From Winogradskyella immobilis (GTDB lineage: Bacteria > Bacteroidota > Bacteroidia > Flavobacteriales > Flavobacteriaceae), in NCBI RefSeq assembly GCF_021887715.1, contig NZ_JAIQXX010000005.1, positions 151,864-215,863 of the forward strand: DNA of 64,000 nt, read 5' to 3'. Of the stretch, positions 26,813-35,078 are shown one piece after another. The position numbers and the translations under genes were made by a program. The notes below the pieces were generated by a model. The model made no database searches. It saw only the letters and a program-made list of their open reading frames with translations, and was not told where the DNA came from. Every line of letters starts with the position of its first letter. Position 1 is the first letter of the stretch.

Positions 26813-28099
26813 TTATTTATAAAGTAAATACTTTTTTCGTATTGTTTTAAAGGCGTCTAAATCCGATGTCCAACTGGCTTTAATTTCTACTTCCGTTTTA
26901 CCAGCTTCAATTTGTTGTTGTAATTTTTCGGTGCCTGCATGTGCAGTAAAGTTAGAGGTATTAAAAAACTTTGTTTTATCTACGGAATTATTATAAGCAT
27001 CTATAATATATTTTAGAGTAAATTGCCTTTCTGCATTTATACCTGAAAGATCTATTCCATAGCATATAATATCCTTATGTTTAGGATATTTAGATCCAAA
27101 ATTAGGAATTGGTGTATAACTAAATTCATAATGATCTTTGTCTAGAAACGGCGCTCCATAGCGTTGAAATTGAAATTCTGTACCTCTGCCAGCATTAATA
27201 TTTGTACCTTCAAATAAACCCAAACTTGGGTATAACTTTATAGCCTGATCATTTGGCAAATTTGGTGAAGGTCTTAAAGGTAGACTATATACGCTGTTAT
27301 GATTATAGTTTTTCATTTTAACAATAGTAATATCACATGTAATTCTATGATTTAACCATCTTTCACCGTTAATCATTTTTGCATATTCACCAATAGTCAT
27401 TCCATGAACTAAAGGAATTGGATGCATACCTAAAAAACTACTATGTTTCTTTTCTAAAGTTGGTCCATCAATGTAATTGCCATTTGGGTTAGGGCGATCT
27501 AATATTAAAACCGGTATATCGTTTTCGACACATGCTTCCATAACATGATGTAGAGTCGAGATATAAGTGTAAAAACGCACACCTACATCTTGAATATCAA
27601 AAACCATGATGTCTATGTCTTTTAATTGTTGCTTAGTCGGTTTTTTATGTTTTCCATGAAGCGAAAAAATAGGCAATTGTGTTTTAGTATCTATACCATC
27701 TTTTACAGCTTCACCAGCATCAGCAGTACCTCTAAATCCATGTTCTGGTGAGAATACTTTTTTTATATTAATTTTTAAAGACAATAATGAATCTACAATA
27801 TGGGTATAAGTACTTGTCTGTTGCTTCTTATCCTCTAAATCTAAAAAAATAACACTCGTTTGGTTGGCTACAATACCTACACGTTTTCCTTTCAGTAGAG
27901 GCAAGTATTGCTCAGTTTGGTTAGCGCCAACAATAATTTCTTTTTTTGCTTTTAGAGTATCCTTTTGGTTCTGTTGAAACTCACTCAAAGTGTCTTTGTT
28001 ACTTCTAGCGGCTAACTTTTCACTTTCAGTTTTCCTTGCACAAGAAATCGTTATAAAGACTAATAATAATAATGTATTTTTGAAAATCTTAAAACGCAT
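26813..28099 (-). CDS. DUF1343 lipoprotein, NamZ-type exo-beta-N-acetylmuramidase
   Basis: The 428-residue protein carries the DUF1343 signature: KRVGIVANQTSV, FSPEHGFRGTADAGE, PIFSLHGKHKKPT, DIQDVGVRFYTYISTL, LDRPNPNGNYIDGP and PSPNLPNDQAIKLYPSLGLFEGT. Characterised members (NamZ) remove terminal N-acetylmuramic acid from peptidoglycan fragments, so a role in wall recycling is inferred. The N terminus is a lipoprotein signal with ISC (Cys20), so it is likely anchored at the outer membrane or in the periplasm. Its start is 9 bp from the divergent permease start. Confidence 0.88.
   Translation of the reverse strand: MRFKIFKNTLLLLVFITISCARKTESEKLAARSNKDTLSEFQQNQKDTLKAKKEIIVGANQTEQYLPLLKGKRVGIVANQTSVIFLDLEDKKQQTSTYTHIVDSLLSLKINIKKVFSPEHGFRGTADAGEAVKDGIDTKTQLPIFSLHGKHKKPTKQQLKDIDIMVFDIQDVGVRFYTYISTLHHVMEACVENDIPVLILDRPNPNGNYIDGPTLEKKHSSFLGMHPIPLVHGMTIGEYAKMINGERWLNHRITCDITIVKMKNYNHNSVYSLPLRPSPNLPNDQAIKLYPSLGLFEGTNINAGRGTEFQFQRYGAPFLDKDHYEFSYTPIPNFGSKYPKHKDIICYGIDLSGINAERQFTLKYIIDAYNNSVDKTKFFNTSNFTAHAGTEKLQQQIEAGKTEVEIKASWTSDLDAFKTIRKKYLLYK
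28075..28082 (+). promoter_or_regulatory. Promoter -7 element for the LolC/E-like permease, inside the NamZ gene
   Basis: TATTTTTG matches TAnnTTTG and lies within the 5' end of the divergent NamZ-type gene. The predicted start near 28089 is 20 nt upstream of the TTG start codon at 28109. The two divergent genes have only 9 bp between start codons, so at least this promoter must overlap a coding region. Confidence 0.5.
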
Positions 28100-28108
28100 A
28101 TTTAGATT

Positions 28109-29344
28109 TTGAATTTTGAGTTGTTTATAGCTAAACGCATTATTGGCAATAAAGCGTATAAAAATAGTGTTTCGGCACCAATAATTAAAATTGGTATTGC
28201 GGCAATAGCAATTGGTATTGTTGTAATGTTAATTGCTATAGCAACAGGCCTTGGACTACAACAAAAAATAAGAGAAAAAGTATCGGCATTTAATGGGCAC
28301 ATTATTATAGATAATTATGATACTAATGTTTCTGACGAATCTCAAATACCTTTATCGCTAGATCAAGATTTTTATCCAGAGTTTACTTCTGTAGAAGGTA
28401 TTAGACATGTTCAGGGTACGGCTAGTAAATTTGGGGTTATACGCACCGAAGTGAATACAGAAGGTATAGTTATTAAAGGTGTGGGCTCTGATTACGATTG
28501 GCGCTATTTTAAAGATTTTTTGGTAGAAGGTCGATTGCCTGATTTTACTGAAAAATTGAATAATGAAATACTCATCTCAAGATATATAGCCAAACGTTTA
28601 GAATTTAAAGTAGATGATAAATTTCAAGTTGTTTTTGCGGACGACCTTCAAAGTATACCGCGAATTATACAATTTAAAATCGCAGGTATTTATAATTCAG
28701 GTTTTCAAGAGTTAGATGAAAAATTTTGTCTTGTTCATTTAGGACATATTCAGCGTTTAAATCGATGGAAAAAAGATGAGGTTGGAAATTTTGAAGTTTT
28801 TATCGATGATTTTTCTGAAATAGAAATAAAGGGTAACGAAGTGTATGAATATATACCTTCATTAATGAATGCAACTACAATAATACAAAAATACAGACCT
28901 GTTTTTGAATGGATTAAAATCTTTGATAACAATACATCTGGTATTATAGCTATTATGATTTTAGTTGCTGGTATTAATATGATAACAGCCTTATTAGTAC
29001 TAATATTAGAACGCACACAAATGATAGGTGTTTTAAAAGCTTTAGGGAGTTCAAATTGGACGATTCGTAAAGTGTTTTTATACAATGCATCTTACCTTGT
29101 TGGTTTAGGATTACTTTGGGGAAATATTATAGGTATAAGTTTACTGTTTATTCAAAATCAATTTGGATTAGTTAAATTCCCTAATCCAGAGCAGTATTAT
29201 ATTTCTAAAATCCCAATTTATATCAGTTTAGATTATATTTTACTTTTAAACATAGGTACTTTTATTATTTGCATGCTTATGTTAATAGTACCATCAGTTA
29301 TTATTTCTAAAATTTCGCCGGTAAAGGCAATGCGGTTTGATTGA
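28109..29344 (+). CDS. ABC transporter permease, LolC/LolE/FtsX-like
   Basis: The 411-residue protein has one N-terminal membrane helix (about 25-46), a large periplasmic domain, and three C-terminal helices, the topology of MacB/FtsX/LolC permeases. Family phrases are IGIAAIAIGIVVMLIAIATGLGLQ, LVLILERTQMIGVLKALGSSNWTIRKVFLYNA and a terminal SPVKAMRFD. LolCE moves lipoproteins from the inner membrane to the carrier LolA. The start codon is TTG (28109), supported by the family's MNFELFIAKR start. No ATPase gene is adjacent; the FtsE-like ATPase at 16801 is 11 kb away. Confidence 0.82.
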   Translation: MNFELFIAKRIIGNKAYKNSVSAPIIKIGIAAIAIGIVVMLIAIATGLGLQQKIREKVSAFNGHIIIDNYDTNVSDESQIPLSLDQDFYPEFTSVEGIRHVQGTASKFGVIRTEVNTEGIVIKGVGSDYDWRYFKDFLVEGRLPDFTEKLNNEILISRYIAKRLEFKVDDKFQVVFADDLQSIPRIIQFKIAGIYNSGFQELDEKFCLVHLGHIQRLNRWKKDEVGNFEVFIDDFSEIEIKGNEVYEYIPSLMNATTIIQKYRPVFEWIKIFDNNTSGIIAIMILVAGINMITALLVLILERTQMIGVLKALGSSNWTIRKVFLYNASYLVGLGLLWGNIIGISLLFIQNQFGLVKFPNPEQYYISKIPIYISLDYILLLNIGTFIICMLMLIVPSVIISKISPVKAMRFD

Positions 29345-29448
29345 TTGAAGCTAATCATAAGTAGAAAGGCATAAGGAGCTTTATGAAAATAATTTATTCT
29401 CAGCTTTAAACTTATCTCTTATTACTAAATCCTTTTCAACTTTTCCCT

Positions 29449-29456
29449 TAACTTTG
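29449..29456 (+). promoter_or_regulatory. Promoter -7 element upstream of the CBS/CysK-like gene
   Basis: TAACTTTG matches TAnnTTTG. The predicted start near 29462 gives a leader of about 12 nt before the ATG at 29474. A -33 TTG is not evident. Confidence 0.5.
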
Positions 29457-29473
29457 CACCGCAAATTATTATT

Positions 29474-30454
29474 ATGGATTACGTAGAAAATATACTAGGC
29501 ACTATTGGTAATACACCAATGGTGAAGATGAATAAATTAGTTGAAGATTTACCATGTTTGGTATTAGCAAAATACGAAACGTTTAACCCAGGTAATTCAG
29601 TAAAAGATCGCATGGCTTTACAAATGATTGAAGATGCTGAAGCCGATGGTCGTTTAAAACCAGGTGGAACTATTATAGAAGGCACTTCTGGTAATACTGG
29701 TATGGGTTTAGCTTTAGCAGCAATTGTAAAAGGCTATAAGTGTATTTTTGTAATGGCAGATAAACAGTCTAAAGAAAAAGTAGATATTATGCGTGCTGTA
29801 GGTGCTGAGGTTATTGTTTGCCCAACTGCTGTAGAGCCAGATGATCCACGTAGTTATTATTCTGTATCTAAACGTTTAGGTGAAGAAACACCAAATTCTT
29901 GGTATGTAAATCAATACGATAATCCAAGTAATGCTAAAGCACATTATGAAAGTACTGGACCAGAAATTTGGAAACAAACCGATGGTAAAATCACACACTT
30001 TGTAGTTGGTGTTGGTACTGGTGGAACCATTTCAGGTGTTGGTAAATATCTAAAAGAACAAAATCCTAATATAAAAATTTGGGGAGTAGATACCTATGGT
30101 TCTGTATTTAAAAAATATCATGAGACTGGTGAGTTTGACGAAAACGAGATCTACCCATATGTTACAGAAGGTATTGGAGAAGATATTTTACCAAAAAATG
30201 TGGATTTCGATATTATAGATGGTTTTACTAAAGTTACAGATAAAGATGCCTGCGTTTATACGCAAAGATTAGCTAAAGAAGAAGGTATGTTTTTAGGGAA
30301 CTCTGCAGGTTCAGCCATAAAAGGAGTGTTGCAATTAAAAGAACATTTTAAACCAGATGATGTCGTAGTGGTTTTATTTCACGATCACGGAAGTCGTTAT
30401 GTTGGTAAAATGTTTAATGACGATTGGATGCGTGAAATGGGTTATATAGATTAA
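29474..30454 (+). CDS. PLP-dependent cysteine synthase/cystathionine beta-synthase family enzyme
   Basis: The 326-residue enzyme has the fold type II motifs NPGNSVKDRMA (PLP lysine Lys44), EGTSGNTGMGLA (69-80) and GVGTGGTISGVGKYLKE (PLP phosphate loop). Its ending FHDHGSRYVGKMFNDDWMREMGYI is like cystathionine beta-synthases rather than plain CysK, but the C-terminal CBS-domain module is absent. Either cysteine synthesis from O-acetylserine or transsulfuration is possible. It is a single gene with its own promoter. Confidence 0.85.
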   Translation: MDYVENILGTIGNTPMVKMNKLVEDLPCLVLAKYETFNPGNSVKDRMALQMIEDAEADGRLKPGGTIIEGTSGNTGMGLALAAIVKGYKCIFVMADKQSKEKVDIMRAVGAEVIVCPTAVEPDDPRSYYSVSKRLGEETPNSWYVNQYDNPSNAKAHYESTGPEIWKQTDGKITHFVVGVGTGGTISGVGKYLKEQNPNIKIWGVDTYGSVFKKYHETGEFDENEIYPYVTEGIGEDILPKNVDFDIIDGFTKVTDKDACVYTQRLAKEEGMFLGNSAGSAIKGVLQLKEHFKPDDVVVVLFHDHGSRYVGKMFNDDWMREMGYID

Positions 30455-30516
30455 GCAAAAGATCTTTTAAAAGTTCTCTTTTATACAATACAAAAGCCCT
30501 GACATTACTTAGTATT

Positions 30517-31365
30517 TTAAATTTTAGCTAAAACGCTTAAAAAAGTTTCAGGTTCTGGTCGTATGCGGTAGTTATCCGTAAGGTCAGCAAAAATAATTTT
30601 ACCACTTGCATCTGTAATGACAACCGTTGGTAAAACAGTATCACTATCGTAACCCATAACTTGGAAACCAGCAGGTATGCCATTAGCATGTAAAATACCC
30701 AATTGCTTTGCGGCTTTATTTTTATAATCTGTTAAAAAGTGAAAACCAACATTAAACTTTTTAGCCAAATCTTCTGAGTTTTTATGAGGTTGTGGACTTA
30801 CCAAAATCATGCTTACTCCACGCTTTTCGAGTTCTTGATATTGCGACGCAACTTCTTTTATTTGCGCCATGCATAATGGGCACCAATTACCGCGGTAAAA
30901 TAACCAAATGCTTGGTTGCCCTATAAATGAAGACGCATTAATGATTTCTTTCTTAGAGTTCTCCAACTGAAACTCTGGTAGTTTATTACCTATGTTTAAA
31001 ACAGAGGTGTCACGTTTTTTAAATGTAGAAAACCATGTGAGGTAAGTAATCCATCCAAAAACTAAAAAAGTACTGCTGTAGTATACGAGGTTAGACTTTG
31101 GTTCTATAAAACGCCCAATTAAAATCACTATATAAGCAATAAGAATCACTAAAGTGTGAGTGTTTAGATTCCGAGATGTCCGTGCCTGAGATTTTAAAAA
31201 CAAACCACCAAAAAAAGAAAATACCATTAGCGCCATAACTAAGGTGCCTATATTTTGTATCCAAGCATTGTTTTGTTGCGTCAATTGCCATGCACTTAAT
31301 ATAAGAACATACAAACCAAATGCAGGGAATATTGAAATGAATAATGATTTTAAAAGTCCTTTCAT
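30517..31365 (-). CDS. Membrane-anchored peroxiredoxin-like (AhpC/TSA) protein
   Basis: The 282-residue protein starts with a four-helix membrane region (about 1-130) and ends in an AhpC/TSA domain with YRGNWCPLCMAQIKE, so both the peroxidatic Cys and a second Cys are in a CxxC pair, as in some Prx/thiol-oxidoreductase hybrids. It may protect against peroxides or carry thiol exchange on the outer face of the membrane. The ATG at 31365 is preferred over one 23 codons upstream, because the latter adds a charged, unsupported stretch before the first helix. A hairpin and promoter lie directly upstream. Confidence 0.75.
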   Translation of the reverse strand: MKGLLKSLFISIFPAFGLYVLILSAWQLTQQNNAWIQNIGTLVMALMVFSFFGGLFLKSQARTSRNLNTHTLVILIAYIVILIGRFIEPKSNLVYYSSTFLVFGWITYLTWFSTFKKRDTSVLNIGNKLPEFQLENSKKEIINASSFIGQPSIWLFYRGNWCPLCMAQIKEVASQYQELEKRGVSMILVSPQPHKNSEDLAKKFNVGFHFLTDYKNKAAKQLGILHANGIPAGFQVMGYDSDTVLPTVVITDASGKIIFADLTDNYRIRPEPETFLSVLAKI

Positions 31366-31414
31366 ATGTTTTTTCTTGTGAAAGTAATAAGTCTTTGTTT
31401 TTAGAGATGCATTA

Positions 31415-31454
31415 CAAAAGTAAAGGTAAAACACTTTTGGTGCTTTACCTTTAC
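31415..31454 (-). promoter_or_regulatory. 15-bp hairpin and -7 element upstream of the peroxiredoxin gene
   Basis: On the minus strand, TACTTTTG (31422-31415) is a TAnnTTTG match with a predicted start near 31409 and a 44-nt leader. Just upstream, the arms at 31420-31434 and 31440-31454 pair over 15 bp with one mismatch around a 5-nt loop. On the minus strand the hairpin is followed by TTTT, so it also looks like the terminator of the upstream TlpA-like gene, and its T tract is shared with the -7 element. Confidence 0.6.
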
Positions 31455-31564
31455 CTGACTAAAATTGATTGATGAAACCTTCTAAGAAGGATTTTTTAAG
31501 TGATACACTTACTTGTGTTTTTATGATTACACTACAAATAAAAACTAAATAAGTCACACAAAAA

Positions 31565-31590
31565 GTTAACGGCTGTTAACTAGTGTTAAT
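31565..31590. repeat. Helically phased GTTAAC repeats downstream of the TlpA-like gene
   Basis: GTTAAC at 31565, GTTAAC at 31575 and GTTAAT at 31585 lie exactly 10 bp apart. The first two also form an inverted repeat with a 4-bp spacer. They lie in the 240-bp gap between the TlpA-like and peroxiredoxin genes. Confidence 0.45.
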
Positions 31591-31606
31591 TGTGTTTAAA
31601 TACTAT

Positions 31607-32311
31607 TTATTTGCCTTTTAATGCAGTTTCAATAGCATTTTCAATATGCAGGCCAACACCCAGAAATCTACCAGATATAGCGTCTGATATTTTCCCGTCT
31701 TTACCAATAACCATATTGGTTGGGTAACTGCTTACTCCAAATCTAGAAATGGTTGTTCTTTGGTAAGGTACTACAGGATAATATATAGGAGTGTCTTTTA
31801 GGAATTTTTCAACTTTACTCTTTCTATCAAAAGTAATTGAGGCAAAAACAATATCTTTATTGTCTTTATATTTTTCATGAATTTCATTTAATTCAGGGAT
31901 TTCAGCAATACAAGGCTTACAAGCAATAAACCAAAAATTAAGGACTACAACTTTTCCTTTTGTACTTTCAGTAGTAATGGTATTACCTTCCATATCGGTC
32001 ATTTCAAAAGGAGTAGCACTTTTTCCTTCTAAGTTTGAGGTTCTTAATTGCCTTGCTCTAAATGCTTCCATTCTTTTTTTTGTTTCTGGAGATGCTTTTT
32101 CTAATTGAATATAATTGTTACCATCACTGTCTTTTTGTTGAGAGATCGTCCAATCACCAGATTGCATCATTTTAGAGAATGTATCATAATCTATTTTTTT
32201 TCCATCAGCATCTTTGATAATAGTTGTGTTGTCTATTTTAATACTTTGTGCTTCAATATTCTGAAGAGTAATGCCTATAATTAATATGAGGATAACTAAT
32301 AATCTTTTCAT
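31607..32311 (-). CDS. TlpA-like periplasmic thiol-disulfide protein
   Basis: The 234-residue protein has a signal peptide (1-21) and a thioredoxin-fold domain from about 105 with VVVLNFWFIACKPCIAEIPEL, the CxxC of which is CKPC. The cis-Pro segment VSSYPTNMVIGKDG follows. The N-terminal part before the domain is an unrecognised region with repeated charged residues. Members reduce or isomerise disulfides of exported proteins. A separate peroxiredoxin-like gene lies downstream on the same strand. Confidence 0.85.
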   Translation of the reverse strand: MKRLLVILILIIGITLQNIEAQSIKIDNTTIIKDADGKKIDYDTFSKMMQSGDWTISQQKDSDGNNYIQLEKASPETKKRMEAFRARQLRTSNLEGKSATPFEMTDMEGNTITTESTKGKVVVLNFWFIACKPCIAEIPELNEIHEKYKDNKDIVFASITFDRKSKVEKFLKDTPIYYPVVPYQRTTISRFGVSSYPTNMVIGKDGKISDAISGRFLGVGLHIENAIETALKGK

Positions 32312-32445
32312 AATTGTGTATTATTAAAACCAATACAAATTAAGCTTTTTTTTAATAGCATAAAGATTATCTTGTATTAACTAGTATTACTCGGAAAATA
32401 AAATAAGTATTTGCTACTCTGCATTTAGAGTTCTATTTTAGTTAC

Positions 32446-33720
32446 ATGCAAGAAGATTTCCTTCATTATATCTATAAGTACAAAAAGTTTGAGACTTCGG
32501 CTCTAAAAACCACAAACGGACAATCGATAACGATTAAACAACTAGGGCAGCACAATTTTAACGCTGGACCAGATTTTTTTAATGCTCAAATGCGCATAGA
32601 TAATCAGCTTTGGGCAGGTAATGTAGAGATACATATAAAATCATCGGATTGGTATGTGCATCATCACGAAAAAGATGTTGCCTATGATAATGTTATACTA
32701 CACGTAGTCTGGGAAGATGATACTGAAATATTTAGAAAAGATAATTCTAAGATTCCAACCTTAGAGTTAAAACATTATACTAATAAACAGCTGCTGAAGA
32801 ATTACACAAAATTGATGCAATCTAAATCTTGGATTAATTGCGAAACGGATTTTACATCAGTAGACGATTTTTTATTAAACCATTGGTTAGACCGTTTGTA
32901 TATAGAGCGTTTAGAACGTAAGTCTGAAGATATTCAGCAACTATTGAAAAATTCAAATAACGATTGGGAAGCTGTATTATTTATTATGCTAGCAAAATCT
33001 TTTGGGCTTAAAGTAAATGGCGAATCCTTTTTAAGCTTAGCAAAGTCGTTTGAGTTTTCAATAGTTAGAAAACTTCAAAATGATGTTTACAATTTAGAAG
33101 CTCTGTTTTTTGGGCAAGCTAATTTGTTGGAAGAAGATTACCAAGACACTTATTATATAGATTTACAGAAAAGGTACGCGTTTTTAAAACAAAAATTTTC
33201 ATTAACTAATCAAGGAGTAGCAGCACTTCAATTTTTTAGATTACGTCCACCAAATTTTCCAACCATTCGCATATCGCAATTAGCAAATGTATATGGTCAA
33301 CATACAAATCTGTTTTCAGAAGTAATTCATCTTAAAACTAAAGCTTCATTTTATAAGCTTTTTCAGATCGAGACATCTTCTTTTTGGAAAACGCACTACA
33401 CATTTTCTAAAGCGTCAAAGAAATCAAGAAAACAATTGGCTAAAGGATTTGTAGATCTATTATTAATAAATACTATAATTCCAATAAAGTTTAGTTATGC
33501 TAAAGCTAATGGACAAAGTATAGAGGATGATATATTTAAACTCATAAAAGAAATAAAGCTAGAACGAAATAATATTACAGATGCTTTTTTAAAATTAAAA
33601 CCTATAGAAAAAACAGCATTATCATCGCAATCATTGATTCAACTAAAAACAGAATACTGCGCTAAAAATAAATGTTTACAATGTGCTATTGGTAATGACT
33701 TAATTGTAAAAAATAAGTAA
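32446..33720 (+). CDS. DUF2851 family protein
   Basis: The 424-residue protein matches the DUF2851 pattern of Bacteroidota: a start MQEDFLHYIYKY, GQHNFNAGPDFFNAQMRI, LWAGNVEIHIKSSDWYVHHH and YDNVILHVVWEDD. A C-terminal CAKNKCLQCAIG Cys motif is visible. The role of the family is not known. No signal peptide or membrane helix was seen, so it is cytoplasmic. It precedes a PspC gene by 8 bp and is probably co-transcribed with it. Confidence 0.85.
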   Translation: MQEDFLHYIYKYKKFETSALKTTNGQSITIKQLGQHNFNAGPDFFNAQMRIDNQLWAGNVEIHIKSSDWYVHHHEKDVAYDNVILHVVWEDDTEIFRKDNSKIPTLELKHYTNKQLLKNYTKLMQSKSWINCETDFTSVDDFLLNHWLDRLYIERLERKSEDIQQLLKNSNNDWEAVLFIMLAKSFGLKVNGESFLSLAKSFEFSIVRKLQNDVYNLEALFFGQANLLEEDYQDTYYIDLQKRYAFLKQKFSLTNQGVAALQFFRLRPPNFPTIRISQLANVYGQHTNLFSEVIHLKTKASFYKLFQIETSSFWKTHYTFSKASKKSRKQLAKGFVDLLLINTIIPIKFSYAKANGQSIEDDIFKLIKEIKLERNNITDAFLKLKPIEKTALSSQSLIQLKTEYCAKNKCLQCAIGNDLIVKNK

Positions 33721-33728
33721 CTTGCCAT

Positions 33729-33956
33729 ATGAAGTTTTTTCACAGACTCTTACTCTATTTTCAAAAACATGGCTATTATGTTTGTCAACGTATTGCAGAC
33801 CGTTTGGGGATACGTGCTAAAATTGTACGAACTTCATTTATGTACTTAACTTTCGTTACAGTAGGTTTTGGCTTTGCATTATATCTTTTCCTAGCATTCT
33901 GGATGCGTATTAAAGACATTGTATATACCAAACGTAACTCAGTTTTCGATTTATAA
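33729..33956 (+). CDS. PspC domain mini-protein
   Basis: The 75-residue protein is a single PspC-like domain: QRIADRLGIRAKIVRTSFMYLTFVTVGFGFALYLFLAFWM with one to two hydrophobic segments. PspC in other bacteria senses envelope stress, but this minimal form may have another role. It lies between DUF2851 (8-bp gap) and the K+ channel (3-bp gap) and is likely in one operon. Confidence 0.75.
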   Translation: MKFFHRLLLYFQKHGYYVCQRIADRLGIRAKIVRTSFMYLTFVTVGFGFALYLFLAFWMRIKDIVYTKRNSVFDL

Positions 33957-33959
33957 TTT

Positions 33960-34982
33960 ATGGATAGCCCACTAATAAAATTGTTTCGATCTAAAATATA
34001 TACAGCACTAATAATGCTAGCTATTTTATTACTGATAGGTATTATAGGTTATAAGTTAATATCAGATTTAGATTGGGTTGATGCCGCTTACATGACTGTT
34101 ATAACCATTACAACTGTAGGCTTTGGGGAAGTACATCCGTTAGATATTCCATCTAAGATATTTACCATATTTTTAATATTAGCAAGTGTAGTTATTGTCG
34201 GTTATGCGATAGCTATTTTTACCGAATACATTTTAAGTAAGAGTAATTTTGAAAATCTAAAACAACGAAAGATGCAAAAGCGAATTGATGGTTTGTCTAA
34301 TCATATTATAATTTGTGGTTACGGACGTAACGGTAAACAAGCCGCTAAAAAGTTATCGGCACATAAAAAACCTTTTGTAATTATTGAAAAGGATAAAGAG
34401 GTTATTGAAAAATTTCAGGATACAGATATTTCTTTTGTATTAGGAAACGCTAATGAAGATGAGGTGCTTTTACAGGCAGGTATTGATCGTGCAGAAACAC
34501 TAATTTCTGCTTTACCCAATGATGCGGATAATTTATTTGTGGTACTATCAGCAAGGCAGATAAATGCCAAGATGCAAATTATAAGTAGAGCATCTCAAGA
34601 AACATCATACCACAAGTTAAAATTAGCAGGTGCAAATAATGTTATTCTTCCAGATCGTATAGGTGGCGATCATATGGCATCTTTAGTTGTAGTGCCAGAT
34701 TTAATTGAGTTTATAGACAACTTGGCTATTGTCGGTAAAGACAATATAAATATAGAAGAAATTGCTGTAGAGAAACTATACAACGTTTCAGAGATAAAAA
34801 CAATAAGAGATTTAGATTTACGAAAAAATACAGGCTGTACAGTAATTGGCTTTAAAGATGCTGAAGGCGAATATATTGTAAATCCAGAAGCAAATATGAA
34901 ATTGGTTCCAAATTCTAAAATCATTGTTTTGGGACGCCCAGAACAGATTGGTAAACTAAATTCTGAATACGACATCACATAA
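33960..34982 (+). CDS. Two-helix potassium channel with RCK (TrkA-N) domain
   Basis: The 340-residue protein has two membrane helices flanking a pore loop with TITTVGFGE (selectivity filter TVGFG), then the regulator-of-K+-conductance domain with the Rossmann motif IICGYGRNGKQAA and a TrkA-C-like end (residues about 260-340). This is the MthK/Kch arrangement of an inner-membrane K+ channel gated by ligand binding to the RCK ring. Its start is 3 bp after the PspC gene. Confidence 0.9.
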   Translation: MDSPLIKLFRSKIYTALIMLAILLLIGIIGYKLISDLDWVDAAYMTVITITTVGFGEVHPLDIPSKIFTIFLILASVVIVGYAIAIFTEYILSKSNFENLKQRKMQKRIDGLSNHIIICGYGRNGKQAAKKLSAHKKPFVIIEKDKEVIEKFQDTDISFVLGNANEDEVLLQAGIDRAETLISALPNDADNLFVVLSARQINAKMQIISRASQETSYHKLKLAGANNVILPDRIGGDHMASLVVVPDLIEFIDNLAIVGKDNINIEEIAVEKLYNVSEIKTIRDLDLRKNTGCTVIGFKDAEGEYIVNPEANMKLVPNSKIIVLGRPEQIGKLNSEYDIT

Positions 34983-35078
34983 AATAATAGTATCATTTTA
35001 ACGATTCAAGCTTTAAAAACTCATTTTTTTTTAGCATCTTGTCAACTTGAAAAATAATAACTAACTAATATATTAATT

